Notes: generated from the letters alone by a model not told the origin. A DNA stretch of 24,990 bases from Acidimicrobiia bacterium (GCA_017882945.1 JADGON010000127.1:1-24990); one strand, 5' to 3'; counted from the first letter of the stretch, positions 14,899 to 22,449 are shown. A program made the numbers and translations.

Positions 14899-16839
14899 GT
14901 GGCAGAGATCGTGTGGCGACCCACACCCGAGTCGGCGGCGGCGAGCAACGTCGGCCGGTTCATGACCGAGCACGGTTTCGATGACTTCGCGGCCTTGCGG
15001 ACGCGGTCGATCGCGGAGCCGGAGTGGTTCTGGGACGCGTTCGTGAAGTTCGCCGGGATCGAGTGGTCGACGCCGTACACGCAGGTGCTCGACACGTCGG
15101 CCGGCATCGAGTGGGCCACCTGGTTCACGGGCGGTCAGCTGAACGTCGCGCACGACTGCGTGGACAAGTGGGCCGACCGCGACGATTGGCGCGACCGGCC
15201 CGCCGTCGTCTGGGAAGGCGAGGAGGGGGCGACGCGCACGCTCACGTACGCGGAGCTGCGGGCGCTCTCCGACCGCATCGCGCACGGCCTGGCGGCGCGC
15301 GGGGTGGGCGAGGGGGACGCGGTGGGCATCTTCCTGCCGATGATCCCGGAGACCGTCGCGTCGGTGATGGCCGTCGCGAAGCTCGGAGCGATCTTCCTGC
15401 CGGTGTTCTCCGGCTACGGCGCCGAGGCAGTCGCGGTGCGACTCGAGGACTGCAACGCGAAGGCGCTGATCACCGCGGATGGCACGCTGCGACGCGGCAA
15501 GCTCGTCCCGATGAAGGAGACGGCGGACGCGGCCGTGGCCGCGGTGCCGTCCGTCGAGACCGTCGTGGTCGTCCCGCGTGTCGGTCGTGACGACGTGCCG
15601 ATGACGGCCGGGCGGGACCTGACGCTGGCCGAGCTCGCGAGCCTCGGCCCGGACGAGCCGTTCCCGACCCGCCCGGTCGACTCCGAGCACCCGCTGTTCG
15701 TCGCGTACACGAGCGGCACGACGGGCCGGCCGAAGGGCGCGGTCCACGTGCACGGCGGGTTCCTCGCGAAGATCGCCGAAGAGGTCGGCTTCCAAGCGGA
15801 CTGCGGACCCGACGACGTGCTCTTCTGGCTCACCGACCTCGGTTGGATCATGGGGCCGTGGCAGATCATCGGGACGCTCGCATGGGGCGCGACGATGTTC
15901 TGCTACGACGGTGCCCCCGACGTCCCCGGGCCGGACCGGATCTGGTCGATGGTCGAACGTCACGGCATCACGATCCTCGGCGTCTCGCCGACCCTCGTTC
16001 GGGCGCTGATGGCGAAGGGCGACGAGTACGTCGACCGGCACGACCTGTCGTCGCTGCGAGTGCTGGCATCGACCGGTGAGCCATGGAACGAGGGCCCGTG
16101 GCGGTGGTACTTCGAACGCGTCGGCGGGACCCGCTGCTCGGTGATCAATGTGAGCGGAGGCACCGAGGTCGGGTGCTTCCTCGCTCCGCACGTGGTGGAG
16201 GAGATCTCTCCGTGCTCGCTCGGCGGGCCGGCGCTCGGTTGCGATATGGACGTGGTGGACGACGAGTGCCGGCCGGTGCGGGGTGCGGTCGGTGAGCTCG
16301 TGTGCCGGCAACCGTGGCCGGCGATGACCCGCGGCGTCTGGAAGGATCCCCAGCGCTACCTCGACACCTACTGGTCGCGGTGGCCGGGCGTGTGGTGGCA
16401 CGGTGACTGGGCGTCGATCGACGCGGACGGGCAGTGGTACCTGCACGGGCGCTCGGACGACACGATCAAGCTGGCCGGGAAGCGCTTGGGGCCGGCCGAG
16501 GTGGAGACGGTGCTGGTCGAACATCCGTTGGTGGTCGAGGCGGCTGCGGTCGGGCTCCCCGACGAGCTCAAGGGTGAGTCCCTCGCGTGCTACGTCGTGA
16601 TCGCGCCCGGGGTCGAGCCGACTGACGCCTTGCGGGCCGAGCTGCGGGCGCTCGTGGCCGACCGGCTCGGCAAGTCCTTCGCGCCGGGCTCGGTCCAGTT
16701 CACCGACGCACTGCCGAAGACCCGCAGCAACAAGGTCATGCGGCGCAGCATCCGCGCGGTGGCGCTCGGGCAGCCGCCGGGCGACCTGTCGGGGCTCGAG
16801 GATCCCGGCGCGCTCGACGCGATTGCGCACGCCCGATGA
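14899..16839 (+). CDS. Acetyl-CoA synthetase-like AMP-forming acyl-CoA ligase
   Basis: 646-aa ANL-superfamily ligase that activates a short carboxylic acid (acetate, propionate or similar) to acyl-AMP and then acyl-CoA. It has an N-terminal ACAS-type segment (FAGIEWSTPYTQVLDTSAGIEWATWFTGGQLNVAHDCVDK is atypical but placed correctly), P-loop YTSGTTGRPKGAVH, LTDLGWIMGPWQIIG, the adenine motif VINVSGGTEVG, HGDWASIDADGQWYLHGRSDDTIKLAGKRLGPAEVE, and the catalytic lysine in PKTRSNKVMRR (K612). In Acs this lysine is the target of inhibitory acetylation, usually in PKTRSGK; here Gly is Asn. A GNAT gene overlaps its 3' end (ATGA). Start GTG 14899 is supported by TAACCT at 7 nt. Its substrate cannot be fixed from sequence. 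Confidence 0.9.
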   Translation: MAEIVWRPTPESAAASNVGRFMTEHGFDDFAALRTRSIAEPEWFWDAFVKFAGIEWSTPYTQVLDTSAGIEWATWFTGGQLNVAHDCVDKWADRDDWRDRPAVVWEGEEGATRTLTYAELRALSDRIAHGLAARGVGEGDAVGIFLPMIPETVASVMAVAKLGAIFLPVFSGYGAEAVAVRLEDCNAKALITADGTLRRGKLVPMKETADAAVAAVPSVETVVVVPRVGRDDVPMTAGRDLTLAELASLGPDEPFPTRPVDSEHPLFVAYTSGTTGRPKGAVHVHGGFLAKIAEEVGFQADCGPDDVLFWLTDLGWIMGPWQIIGTLAWGATMFCYDGAPDVPGPDRIWSMVERHGITILGVSPTLVRALMAKGDEYVDRHDLSSLRVLASTGEPWNEGPWRWYFERVGGTRCSVINVSGGTEVGCFLAPHVVEEISPCSLGGPALGCDMDVVDDECRPVRGAVGELVCRQPWPAMTRGVWKDPQRYLDTYWSRWPGVWWHGDWASIDADGQWYLHGRSDDTIKLAGKRLGPAEVETVLVEHPLVVEAAAVGLPDELKGESLACYVVIAPGVEPTDALRAELRALVADRLGKSFAPGSVQFTDALPKTRSNKVMRRSIRAVALGQPPGDLSGLEDPGALDAIAHAR

Positions 16840-17447
16840 GAGCGCAACGGGACGCCCCGTGCCTCGAAGGGCCGCGCGTGCTGCTGCGCCCGTTGCGGGG
16901 CTCGGACTTCGACGCGTGGCACGAGGTGCGGGCCCGGAGCCGTGACTGGCTCGAGGCGTGGGAGCCGCTCCCCGAGCCCGGCAGCCCCGACCCGGCAACG
17001 GACCCGGATGCGTTCCGGGCGCGCTGCGGTGCGTGGGACCGCCAACGCCAGTTCGACGCGGCCTACGGGTTCGGTGTCTTCCTGCGCGACAACGAGCGAT
17101 TCGCCGGTGAGGTGAGTCTGGGCAACGTGCAGCGCGGACCGTTCCAGTCCGCGTACGTCGGCTACTGGATCGACGAGGCCGCGGCGGGGCACGGCTACAT
17201 CCCCGAAAGCGTCGTGTTGATGCTGCGCTACGCGTTCGAAGAGCTCCGCCTGCACCGGATCGAGGCGGCGATCGTGCCGCGCAACGCACCGAGTCGACGG
17301 GTCGCGGCCAAGCTGGGCCTGCGCGACGAGGGTGTGGCCCGCCGGCTCCTGCAGATCCGTGGGGTCTACGAGGACCACGTGCGCTACGCGATCACGTCCG
17401 AGGAGTGGATCGAGCGCCGGGCCGAGCTCGCGGACGCGTTCCTCTAG
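16836..17447 (+). CDS. GNAT-family N-acetyltransferase, RimJ/RimL-like
   Basis: 203-aa acetyl-CoA-dependent N-acetyltransferase of the RimJ/RimL group (N-terminal alpha-amine acetylation of ribosomal proteins in E. coli; other members act on antibiotics or amino acids). Features: GPRVLLRPLRGSDFDAWHEVRARSRDWLEAWEP at the N-terminus, GEVSLGNVQRGPFQSAYVGYWIDEAAAGHGYIPESVVLMLRYAFEELRLHRIEAAIVPRNAPSRRVAAKLGLRDEGVARRLLQIRGVYEDHVRYAIT. The acetyl-CoA loop reads AAAGHGYIPE instead of the common Q/RxxGxG/A. It starts by an ATGA overlap with the acyl-CoA synthetase and would be translated with it. A role in modifying that synthetase is conceivable but not supported beyond adjacency. Its stop lies inside a CTAG shared with the convergent gene. 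Confidence 0.88.
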   Translation: MRAQRDAPCLEGPRVLLRPLRGSDFDAWHEVRARSRDWLEAWEPLPEPGSPDPATDPDAFRARCGAWDRQRQFDAAYGFGVFLRDNERFAGEVSLGNVQRGPFQSAYVGYWIDEAAAGHGYIPESVVLMLRYAFEELRLHRIEAAIVPRNAPSRRVAAKLGLRDEGVARRLLQIRGVYEDHVRYAITSEEWIERRAELADAFL

Positions 17448-18073
17448 GCGCCGAGGATCTGGAACGTGCTCCAGAGGTGCTTGAACGGCGCCGCGTCCGG
17501 ACCCTTCACCATGGCCTGGACGGTGTAAAGGCCGTTCGTCGTCAGCACCATCCGGTTGCGGTAGTACTCGTCGCCCTTGCGGAAGACGACGTCTTTCAGC
17601 GCCACCTTGCCGAACGGCACCGGTGTTGTCTGGCTGACGATCTCGCCGCCGACCTGGTTGGCGATCGACCCCGCCGCGGTGTCCAGGGTGGGGGTGTAGC
17701 TCTCGAGCGCGATCTCGGGCTGCGGGATCCGGATCACCGCGAACGAGTAGCCCGAGCCCGGTCGGCTGTCGACGACGACGGTCGATCCGCTCGGTCCGGT
17801 CACGGCGCGCCGCCGCGGGCTGGTGGGCAGCTCGACCTTGAACCCGTCGCGATCCGACGAGTAGAGCGCACCGGTCTTGCCCGACGTGTACGACTCGACC
17901 ACGGAGCTCCCGCTCGAGTCGACGACGTTGGTCCAGACGAGCCAGACCCCGAGCAGCGCGATGACGCCGACCGCGATCCAGGCCGCCGCGACCGCGACGG
18001 TCCGCCCCGGTCCCGGACCGACCGGGATCGCGTCGAGCGGCTCGGCCTCCGTCGGCTCGATCACCTGGTTCAC
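17444..18073 (-). CDS. Single-pass membrane protein with extracytoplasmic domain, function unknown
   Basis: 209-aa protein. It has an acidic cytoplasmic N-terminus (MNQVIEPTEAEPLDAIPVG), one transmembrane helix at about residues 25-47 (VAVAAAWIAVGVIALLGVWLVW), then an exported domain of about 150 residues with mainly predicted beta structure (YSSDRDGFKVELPTSP, YSFAVIRIPQPEIALESY, FGKVALKDVVFRKGDEYYRNRMVLTTNGLYTVQAMVKG, FKHLWSTFQIL). The pattern of a strand, a long helix and an end strand is reminiscent of PsbP-like folds seen in actinobacterial surface proteins, but I cannot assign a family. GTG 18073 is supported by a CGGACA-17nt-TACGCT promoter 8 nt upstream. It converges with the GNAT gene, sharing CTAG at their stops. 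Confidence 0.8.
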   Translation of the reverse strand: MNQVIEPTEAEPLDAIPVGPGPGRTVAVAAAWIAVGVIALLGVWLVWTNVVDSSGSSVVESYTSGKTGALYSSDRDGFKVELPTSPRRRAVTGPSGSTVVVDSRPGSGYSFAVIRIPQPEIALESYTPTLDTAAGSIANQVGGEIVSQTTPVPFGKVALKDVVFRKGDEYYRNRMVLTTNGLYTVQAMVKGPDAAPFKHLWSTFQILGA

Positions 18074-18081
18074 AGGGCGGG

Positions 18082-18110
18082 AGCGTAGGCGGGCGCGCCG
18101 ACCGTGTCCG
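18082..18110 (-). promoter_or_regulatory. Promoter for the membrane protein gene: CGGACA - 17 nt - TACGCT
   Basis: On the minus strand, CGGACA (18110-18105) is followed after 17 nt by TACGCT (18087-18082), which ends 8 nt before GTG 18073. Four of six bases match TTGACA, and the spacing is the sigma-70 optimum. This is the best-formed promoter in the window and again implies a nearly leaderless mRNA. Confidence 0.55.
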
Positions 18111-18146
18111 CACGCGGGCGCGACCCCAACCGGAGACCGGCCCGGA

Positions 18147-18899
18147 TCAGTTCTTGGGCGGTGCCTTCATGCGCTCGGTGAACTCGGGCTGGCGGAACGA
18201 CCAGACCTGGTGCTCGAGCTCGAAGCGCAGCGCGTCGTCGAACGCCGGCTGCCACGGCGCGTGACGAAGTGTGGCTTTCACCCGCATTGCGAGCTCACGG
18301 GGCGCGTCCGCAGCGCGGGCCGCGAGCTCGGTTGCGCGCGCCAGAAGATCGCCATCCGCGACGCACTCCCACGCGAGGCCCGTGGCGGCGGCCCGCTCGC
18401 CGTCGAGTCGCTCGCCGAACAGGTTCATCGCCGCCGCGGCCTGGGGACCTACCGCGCGATCGAGCAACCACGTGTGGCCACCTCCCGGGTGGATCCCGAT
18501 GCGCAGGAATCGCGCGTCGAAGCGCGCGCTGGTGCCGGCGATGCGCAGGTCGCACGCGAGCGCGAGGTTGAAGCCGGCACCGACGGCGGGCCCGTTCACC
18601 GCCGCGATCGTGGGGAGGCGGCACTCGAGGACGCGAAGGAACCCGGCGTAGATCTCGCGCACGTCATGTGGGTTCTGACCTTCGGTCCCGAGCGACGTCA
18701 GCGCGCTCACGTCTGCGCCCGAGCAGAACGCCGGGGGCGCGCCGGTGACGACGAGTGCACCGATGGTCTCGTCGGCTTCGAGGGTCCCGACCGCAGCCGT
18801 GATCTCCTCGACCAGCTCCTGGCTCAATGCGTTGCGCCGCTCCGGGTCGTCCAGCGTGAGCACCGCGACCCGGCCGCGACGCTCGACGTGCAGGGGCAC
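18147..18899 (-). CDS. Enoyl-CoA hydratase/isomerase (crotonase) family protein without the hydratase glutamates
   Basis: 250-aa crotonase-fold protein, presumably binding an acyl-CoA. The first oxyanion-hole strand is in APPAFCSGADVSAL and the second in NGPAVGAGFNLALACDLRIA, so CoA-thioester binding should be intact. The two catalytic Glu of classical enoyl-CoA hydratase are replaced: Asn111 in GAGFNL, and Phe131 in FDARFLRIGIHPGGGHTWLL. It is therefore more likely an isomerase, hydrolase, decarboxylase or another crotonase activity than a beta-oxidation hydratase. GTG 18899 begins MPLHVERRGRVAVLTLDDPERRNALS, the normal N-terminus. It starts 2 nt after the stop of the epimerase-like gene and should be translated with it. 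The stop is followed by a 73-nt gap containing the promoter of the next minus gene. Confidence 0.85.
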   Translation of the reverse strand: MPLHVERRGRVAVLTLDDPERRNALSQELVEEITAAVGTLEADETIGALVVTGAPPAFCSGADVSALTSLGTEGQNPHDVREIYAGFLRVLECRLPTIAAVNGPAVGAGFNLALACDLRIAGTSARFDARFLRIGIHPGGGHTWLLDRAVGPQAAAAMNLFGERLDGERAAATGLAWECVADGDLLARATELAARAADAPRELAMRVKATLRHAPWQPAFDDALRFELEHQVWSFRQPEFTERMKAPPKN

Positions 18900-18901
18900 C
18901 G

Positions 18902-19939
18902 CTACGCGTCGCCGCGGAGCACGGCGGGCGAGTGGCGGAAGAACGTCTCGACGTCCCGCTCGTACTTGTACGCCGGGTTCTTGTCGCCTACTGCACGTTC
19001 CAGTCGAAGGCCGCGAGCGAACGCGTCGACGGTTCCTGCCGTGCTGTATTGGTAGCGGAACCCCGCGCGCTTGAACGGGCTGTTGTCGACGCCGCGTCCG
19101 TACCGCAACATGCTCAGCACCTCTGGGGGGAGCTCGACGACGCGCAGCATGCGCAACGGCTCCGCGGCCCAGTTCGTGAGCACCGGTGGGAGCGCGACCC
19201 GGCGTTTGCCGACAATGGTGCACACCTCGCTCCACGGCATCGCGCCGTCGCCCGCGATGTTGTAGATCCCGGGAACGTCCTGCAGGGTCGCGTGCAACAG
19301 GGCGCCGGTGACATCGTCCTCGTGGGTGAACTGCAGCCGCGGGTCGTAACCGAAGATCTCCGGCACGATCGGGAGCCGCAGTGCGTTCGAGAACGTCGTG
19401 TTGATGTCGTCGCCGAGCACGTTCGAGAACCGCAGCTTGGTCACGGTCATGTGCGGGTTGTCGATCGCGAAGTCACGCACGAACGCGGCCGCGTCGAGGA
19501 GCGAGCGCTCGACCCGCGTGCGCGGGGGTCTCGTGCGCGGCATCGTCTCGCGGAAGAAGTAGGGATCCTTGTAGTTGGATCCGTACATCAGCGTCGAGCT
19601 CTTCACGATGAGCTTGCGCACCGGGCTGCCCGCGGCGCCGGCCGCGGCCAGGAGGTTCATCGTGCCGATGACGTTGATCTCGTGGAGCGCGCGGCCGGAG
19701 ATCTCGGTCGAGTCGACGATGAGATGGGTGTGCAGGATCGTGTCGACCTGGGTTGCCCGGACGATGCGCTCGAGGATCGAGTAGTTCGAGTCGGCGCGGA
19801 CGAACTCGGTGCGCTCGAGCGGGAGGCGGGGTTCGTGGGTGTCCAGGCCGACGATGCTCTCGACGCCGTCGATCTGCTCGAGCTGCTGGGCCAGGCGGCT
19901 GCCCCAGAACGTGCCGAGCCCCGTGACGAGGATGCGCAT
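18902..19939 (-). CDS. NAD(P)-dependent epimerase/dehydratase-like protein (extended SDR)
   Basis: 345-aa extended short-chain dehydrogenase-like protein. The Rossmann nucleotide motif is MRILVTGLGTFWGSRLAQQLE (GxxGxxG). Typical segments follow: VDTILHTHLIVDSTEISGRALHEINVIGTMNLLAAA, LIVKSSTLMYGSNYKDPYFF, TKLRFSNVLGDDI, LQFTHEDDVTGALLHATL and GIYNIAGDGAMPWSEV. The position of the catalytic Tyr-x-x-x-Lys, about 27 residues before LRFSNVLG, reads TRVERSLLD with neither Tyr nor Lys, so classical epimerase/dehydratase chemistry is doubtful. It lies 9 nt after the acyltransferase stop and 2 nt before the crotonase-like gene. The pairing with a PlsC-type gene resembles mycobacterial Rv0501 (galE2)-Rv0502. 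Substrate unknown; a lipid-linked role is inferred from context. Confidence 0.87.
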   Translation of the reverse strand: MRILVTGLGTFWGSRLAQQLEQIDGVESIVGLDTHEPRLPLERTEFVRADSNYSILERIVRATQVDTILHTHLIVDSTEISGRALHEINVIGTMNLLAAAGAAGSPVRKLIVKSSTLMYGSNYKDPYFFRETMPRTRPPRTRVERSLLDAAAFVRDFAIDNPHMTVTKLRFSNVLGDDINTTFSNALRLPIVPEIFGYDPRLQFTHEDDVTGALLHATLQDVPGIYNIAGDGAMPWSEVCTIVGKRRVALPPVLTNWAAEPLRMLRVVELPPEVLSMLRYGRGVDNSPFKRAGFRYQYSTAGTVDAFARGLRLERAVGDKNPAYKYERDVETFFRHSPAVLRGDA

Positions 19940-19948
19940 GGCGCGACC

Positions 19949-20953
19949 TCAGCCGAACCACACGCTGCGGCGGGTGCGCAACATGTCGTAGAGGGCTTCC
20001 TGGATGTTCTCGCGGATCTTCTCCGCCTCCTCCATCACGAGGGCGCGCGGGTAGCGCTCCTGGTCTGGAGGCACGTCGAAGTGCACGGGCGGGAGCACGC
20101 GCAACCGGAACTTCGCCGGGAAGTAGATGCCGAGACCGGCCGGCCCGAACGCGAGCATGTTCGCGGTCACCGGGAAGTAGGGGATGTTCAGCAGTGCGGC
20201 GAGCCGGCGGCTCTTGAAGAGCGTCGGCATCGATTCCTCCGCGCCGACGACCGCGATGGGAACGATCGGGACTCCCGAGCGCATCGCGATCTCGACGAAC
20301 CCACCCCGACCGAAGCGGTGCAGCTTGTAGCGATCGCGGTAGTGCTTGCCGGTGCCCTTGGCGCCTTCCGGGAACACGAGCGCAAGCTGCTTGTCGTCGT
20401 GCATGAGCCGGTACGCGTTGTCGGGATGCGCGGGAACACCACCCGAGCGGGCCCACAGCGTTCCGACCACCGGCAGCGCGCGGAACAGATACTCGGCGAG
20501 GCCGTAGACCGGTCGACGGAGCTCGGTCTCGATGCCGTGCATGATGACTGGCGCGTCGGAAGGGATCGCGGCCGCATGGTTCGCGATCAGCAGCGCGCCG
20601 CCTTCGCGGGGGACGTGCTCGAGGCCCTCCCACTCGGCGCGGAACCAGTACTTGTAGATCGGGTCGTAGACCCGCCGCACGATGGCGCGCAGGTTCTCGC
20701 TCCGACCCCACGCGTCGACGTCACCGCGACGGATGCGCTGGTCCTCGGGCTCGAGGTCGAGCCGCTCGGGTCGTGGCGCGGGGACGAGGGAGAGGCCGGG
20801 CGCGGTCGGGTCCAGCGAGTCGACGTCGAGCGTGTCGATCGCTTCGAGCGGCTCGCGCTCGTCCGGCCGCGGCGAGGTGGTGCGTCCGGCTTCGGGCGCG
20901 CTCCGCTCCACGGTGTGGAACTGGATGTCACCGTCTCGGGGCAGCTCGGGCAC
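19949..20953 (-). CDS. PlsC-like lysophospholipid/glycerolipid acyltransferase
   Basis: 334-aa acyltransferase that probably transfers an acyl chain to a glycerolipid at the membrane. A poorly conserved acidic N-terminal extension (about 95 residues) precedes the domain DPIYKYWFRAEWEGLEHVPREGGALLIANHAAAIPSDAPVIMHGI. The catalytic His is followed by Asp in NHAAAIPSD, spaced H-x6-D rather than the HX4D of classical PlsC. Motif FPEGAKGTGKHYRDRYKLHRFGRGGFVEIA and VPIVPIAVVGAEES complete the fold. No strong transmembrane helix is seen. It is the first gene of the minus run leading to the epimerase-like and crotonase-like genes and resembles Rv0502-type proteins. The start GTG 20953 is the first in the frame; the less conserved N-terminus makes the exact start uncertain. 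Confidence 0.87.
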   Translation of the reverse strand: MPELPRDGDIQFHTVERSAPEAGRTTSPRPDEREPLEAIDTLDVDSLDPTAPGLSLVPAPRPERLDLEPEDQRIRRGDVDAWGRSENLRAIVRRVYDPIYKYWFRAEWEGLEHVPREGGALLIANHAAAIPSDAPVIMHGIETELRRPVYGLAEYLFRALPVVGTLWARSGGVPAHPDNAYRLMHDDKQLALVFPEGAKGTGKHYRDRYKLHRFGRGGFVEIAMRSGVPIVPIAVVGAEESMPTLFKSRRLAALLNIPYFPVTANMLAFGPAGLGIYFPAKFRLRVLPPVHFDVPPDQERYPRALVMEEAEKIRENIQEALYDMLRTRRSVWFG

Positions 20954-21007
20954 AGTCAGAGGAAACCGCGTCGTGGGTCCGATAGCAAACCCGCGGGGGA
21001 TTGCCGG

Positions 21008-22342
21008 TCAGGCCCGGCGGACGGCCCCGGTGACGAGCCAGCGATCGGTGGCGAACCGGGCGGCCATCCCGACCAGCCGCGCCACCACCCAGAGTGAGAA
21101 GGCGGCCCACAGCATGAGCAGCCCGGCGTCGCTCGCGGCAACGAACGCGACGGCCGGGATGTAGAGCAACGTCGCCCCGGCCATCGCCGCCGCGAGGTAC
21201 CGGGAGTCACCGGCGCCGATGAGGATCCCGTCGAGGACGAAGACGGCGGCGGCCACGGGCTGGAGCGCGGCCACGAACCAGAGCACCTGCTCCGCGAGCA
21301 CCTCGACGGCGCGGCTGTCGGTGAACAGCGGCACGAGGACGGGACGGAGCACCGCGGTCAGGAGGCCGAGGGTCACCCCGGCGGCGAGACCGAGCTCGAG
21401 CATGCGCCGTGACGCGGCTCGGGCCCCGCGCTCGTCGTCCGCGCCGAGGAACTTGCCGACCAGGGCCTGCCCGGCGATCGCGATGGCGTCGAGGGCGAGG
21501 GCGAGGAACGTCCAGATCTGGAACGCGATCTGGTGCGCCGCCACCGCGACGTTGGAGATCCGGGCTGCGACCGCGGTGGTGAGGAGCAGCGCGAGCAGCA
21601 GGGAGCCGGTGCGCACGATGAGGTGGCTGCCGACGACGGCGGTGGACCTGACGCCCGCGGCGCGCGGCTTGATCGCGGCCCCCGCCCGGCGGGCGGACCG
21701 CCGTACGATGACCAGGAACGCGCACGCGGCGACGACCTGGGCCGCCACCGTCCCCCACGCCGAGCCGGCGATCCCCCGGTCGAGCCCGTAGACGAGGAAC
21801 ACCTCCAGCGCGAGGTTGAGCGTGTTCGCGGCGACCGCGATCACCAGTGTCGTCCTGGTGTCCTGCATGCCCCGCAGGTAGCCCGCACCCGCGAGCGCGA
21901 TGAGGACGAACGGGGCGCCGAGCAGGCTGATGCGGAGGTAGGTGAGCGCGAACGGACGCACCGAAGCTGACGCGCCCATCACGTCGACGATCAGCGGGGC
22001 GAGGAGGATCCCCGCCACCGTGAGCGCGACGCCGAGCGTGGCGGCGAGCCAGATGCCGTCGATGCCCTGTTCCGCCGCGGCCCGGCGGTTGCCGGCGCCG
22101 AGCTGGCGGGCCACGGCTCCGGTCGTGGAGTAGGCGAGGAAGTTGAAGATGCCGAAGACCGCGGTGAGGACGATCCCGGCGATCGCGAGCCCGCCCAGCT
22201 GACGGACCCCGAGGTTGCCGACGATCGCGGTGTCGGCGAGCAGGTAGAGGGGCTCGGCGATCAGCGCGCCGAACGCCGGTACGGCGAGGCGGACGATGTC
22301 CCGGTCGTGCTCGCTGCGGCGGGCGGGCAGGCGGGGACGCAT
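21008..22342 (-). CDS. MATE-family multidrug/metabolite efflux transporter (DinF-like)
   Basis: 444-aa integral membrane protein with about 12 hydrophobic helices, the MATE (NorM/DinF) topology of two six-helix halves. It probably exports organic cations or metabolites by H+ or Na+ antiport. N-terminal signature: DIVRLAVPAFGALIAEPLYLLADTAIVGNLGVRQLGGLAIAG, with the acidic residue in LLADTAIVG. The second half begins near SHLIVRTGSLLLALLLTTAVAARISNVAVAAHQIAFQIW and contains ALDAIAIAGQALVGKFLGADD. The frame continues to 22435, but ATG 22342 gives a natural N-terminus and has TAGCGT 8 nt upstream. The substrate cannot be predicted. It ends 54 nt before the acyltransferase start, so it is upstream on the same strand and could be co-transcribed with that run. 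Confidence 0.92.
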   Translation of the reverse strand: MRPRLPARRSEHDRDIVRLAVPAFGALIAEPLYLLADTAIVGNLGVRQLGGLAIAGIVLTAVFGIFNFLAYSTTGAVARQLGAGNRRAAAEQGIDGIWLAATLGVALTVAGILLAPLIVDVMGASASVRPFALTYLRISLLGAPFVLIALAGAGYLRGMQDTRTTLVIAVAANTLNLALEVFLVYGLDRGIAGSAWGTVAAQVVAACAFLVIVRRSARRAGAAIKPRAAGVRSTAVVGSHLIVRTGSLLLALLLTTAVAARISNVAVAAHQIAFQIWTFLALALDAIAIAGQALVGKFLGADDERGARAASRRMLELGLAAGVTLGLLTAVLRPVLVPLFTDSRAVEVLAEQVLWFVAALQPVAAAVFVLDGILIGAGDSRYLAAAMAGATLLYIPAVAFVAASDAGLLMLWAAFSLWVVARLVGMAARFATDRWLVTGAVRRA

Positions 22343-22350
22343 CGAGGCGG

Positions 22351-22356
22351 ACGCTA
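22351..22356 (-). promoter_or_regulatory. -10-like box for the MATE transporter (TAGCGT)
   Basis: TAGCGT on the minus strand ends 8 nt before ATG 22342. It supports that start over the upstream in-frame starts to 22435 and suggests a leaderless transcript. Confidence 0.4.
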
Positions 22357-22437
22357 CCGGCGCCGGGCCGGGTCGCTCCGGCCTCCGCACGTCGTGCCCG
22401 CTCCGGCCTCCTCTCCGTAGGTGTCCCAGGCTCATGA

Positions 22438-22443
22438 GATATT
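22438..22443 (+). promoter_or_regulatory. -10-like box for the ORF at 22450 (GATATT)
   Basis: GATATT lies in an A/T-rich patch unusual for this DNA and ends 6 nt before GTG 22450, the same spacing as the other leaderless candidates, although the first base departs from TANNNT. Confidence 0.35.
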
Positions 22444-22449
22444 CGACGG

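Noticed and set aside
14791..17289. Long minus-strand open frame continuing upstream of orn
   Set aside because: It is antisense to the acyl-CoA synthetase and GNAT genes, is dominated by Arg/Pro/Gly/His, and shows no domain. It arises from the codon bias of the plus genes. Only the orn part (from 14790) is real.
18932..21097. 721-codon plus-strand frame opposite the epimerase-like and acyltransferase genes
   Set aside because: It spans two clear minus-strand genes and their junction, with Arg/Val/Asp/His-rich shadow composition and no domain.
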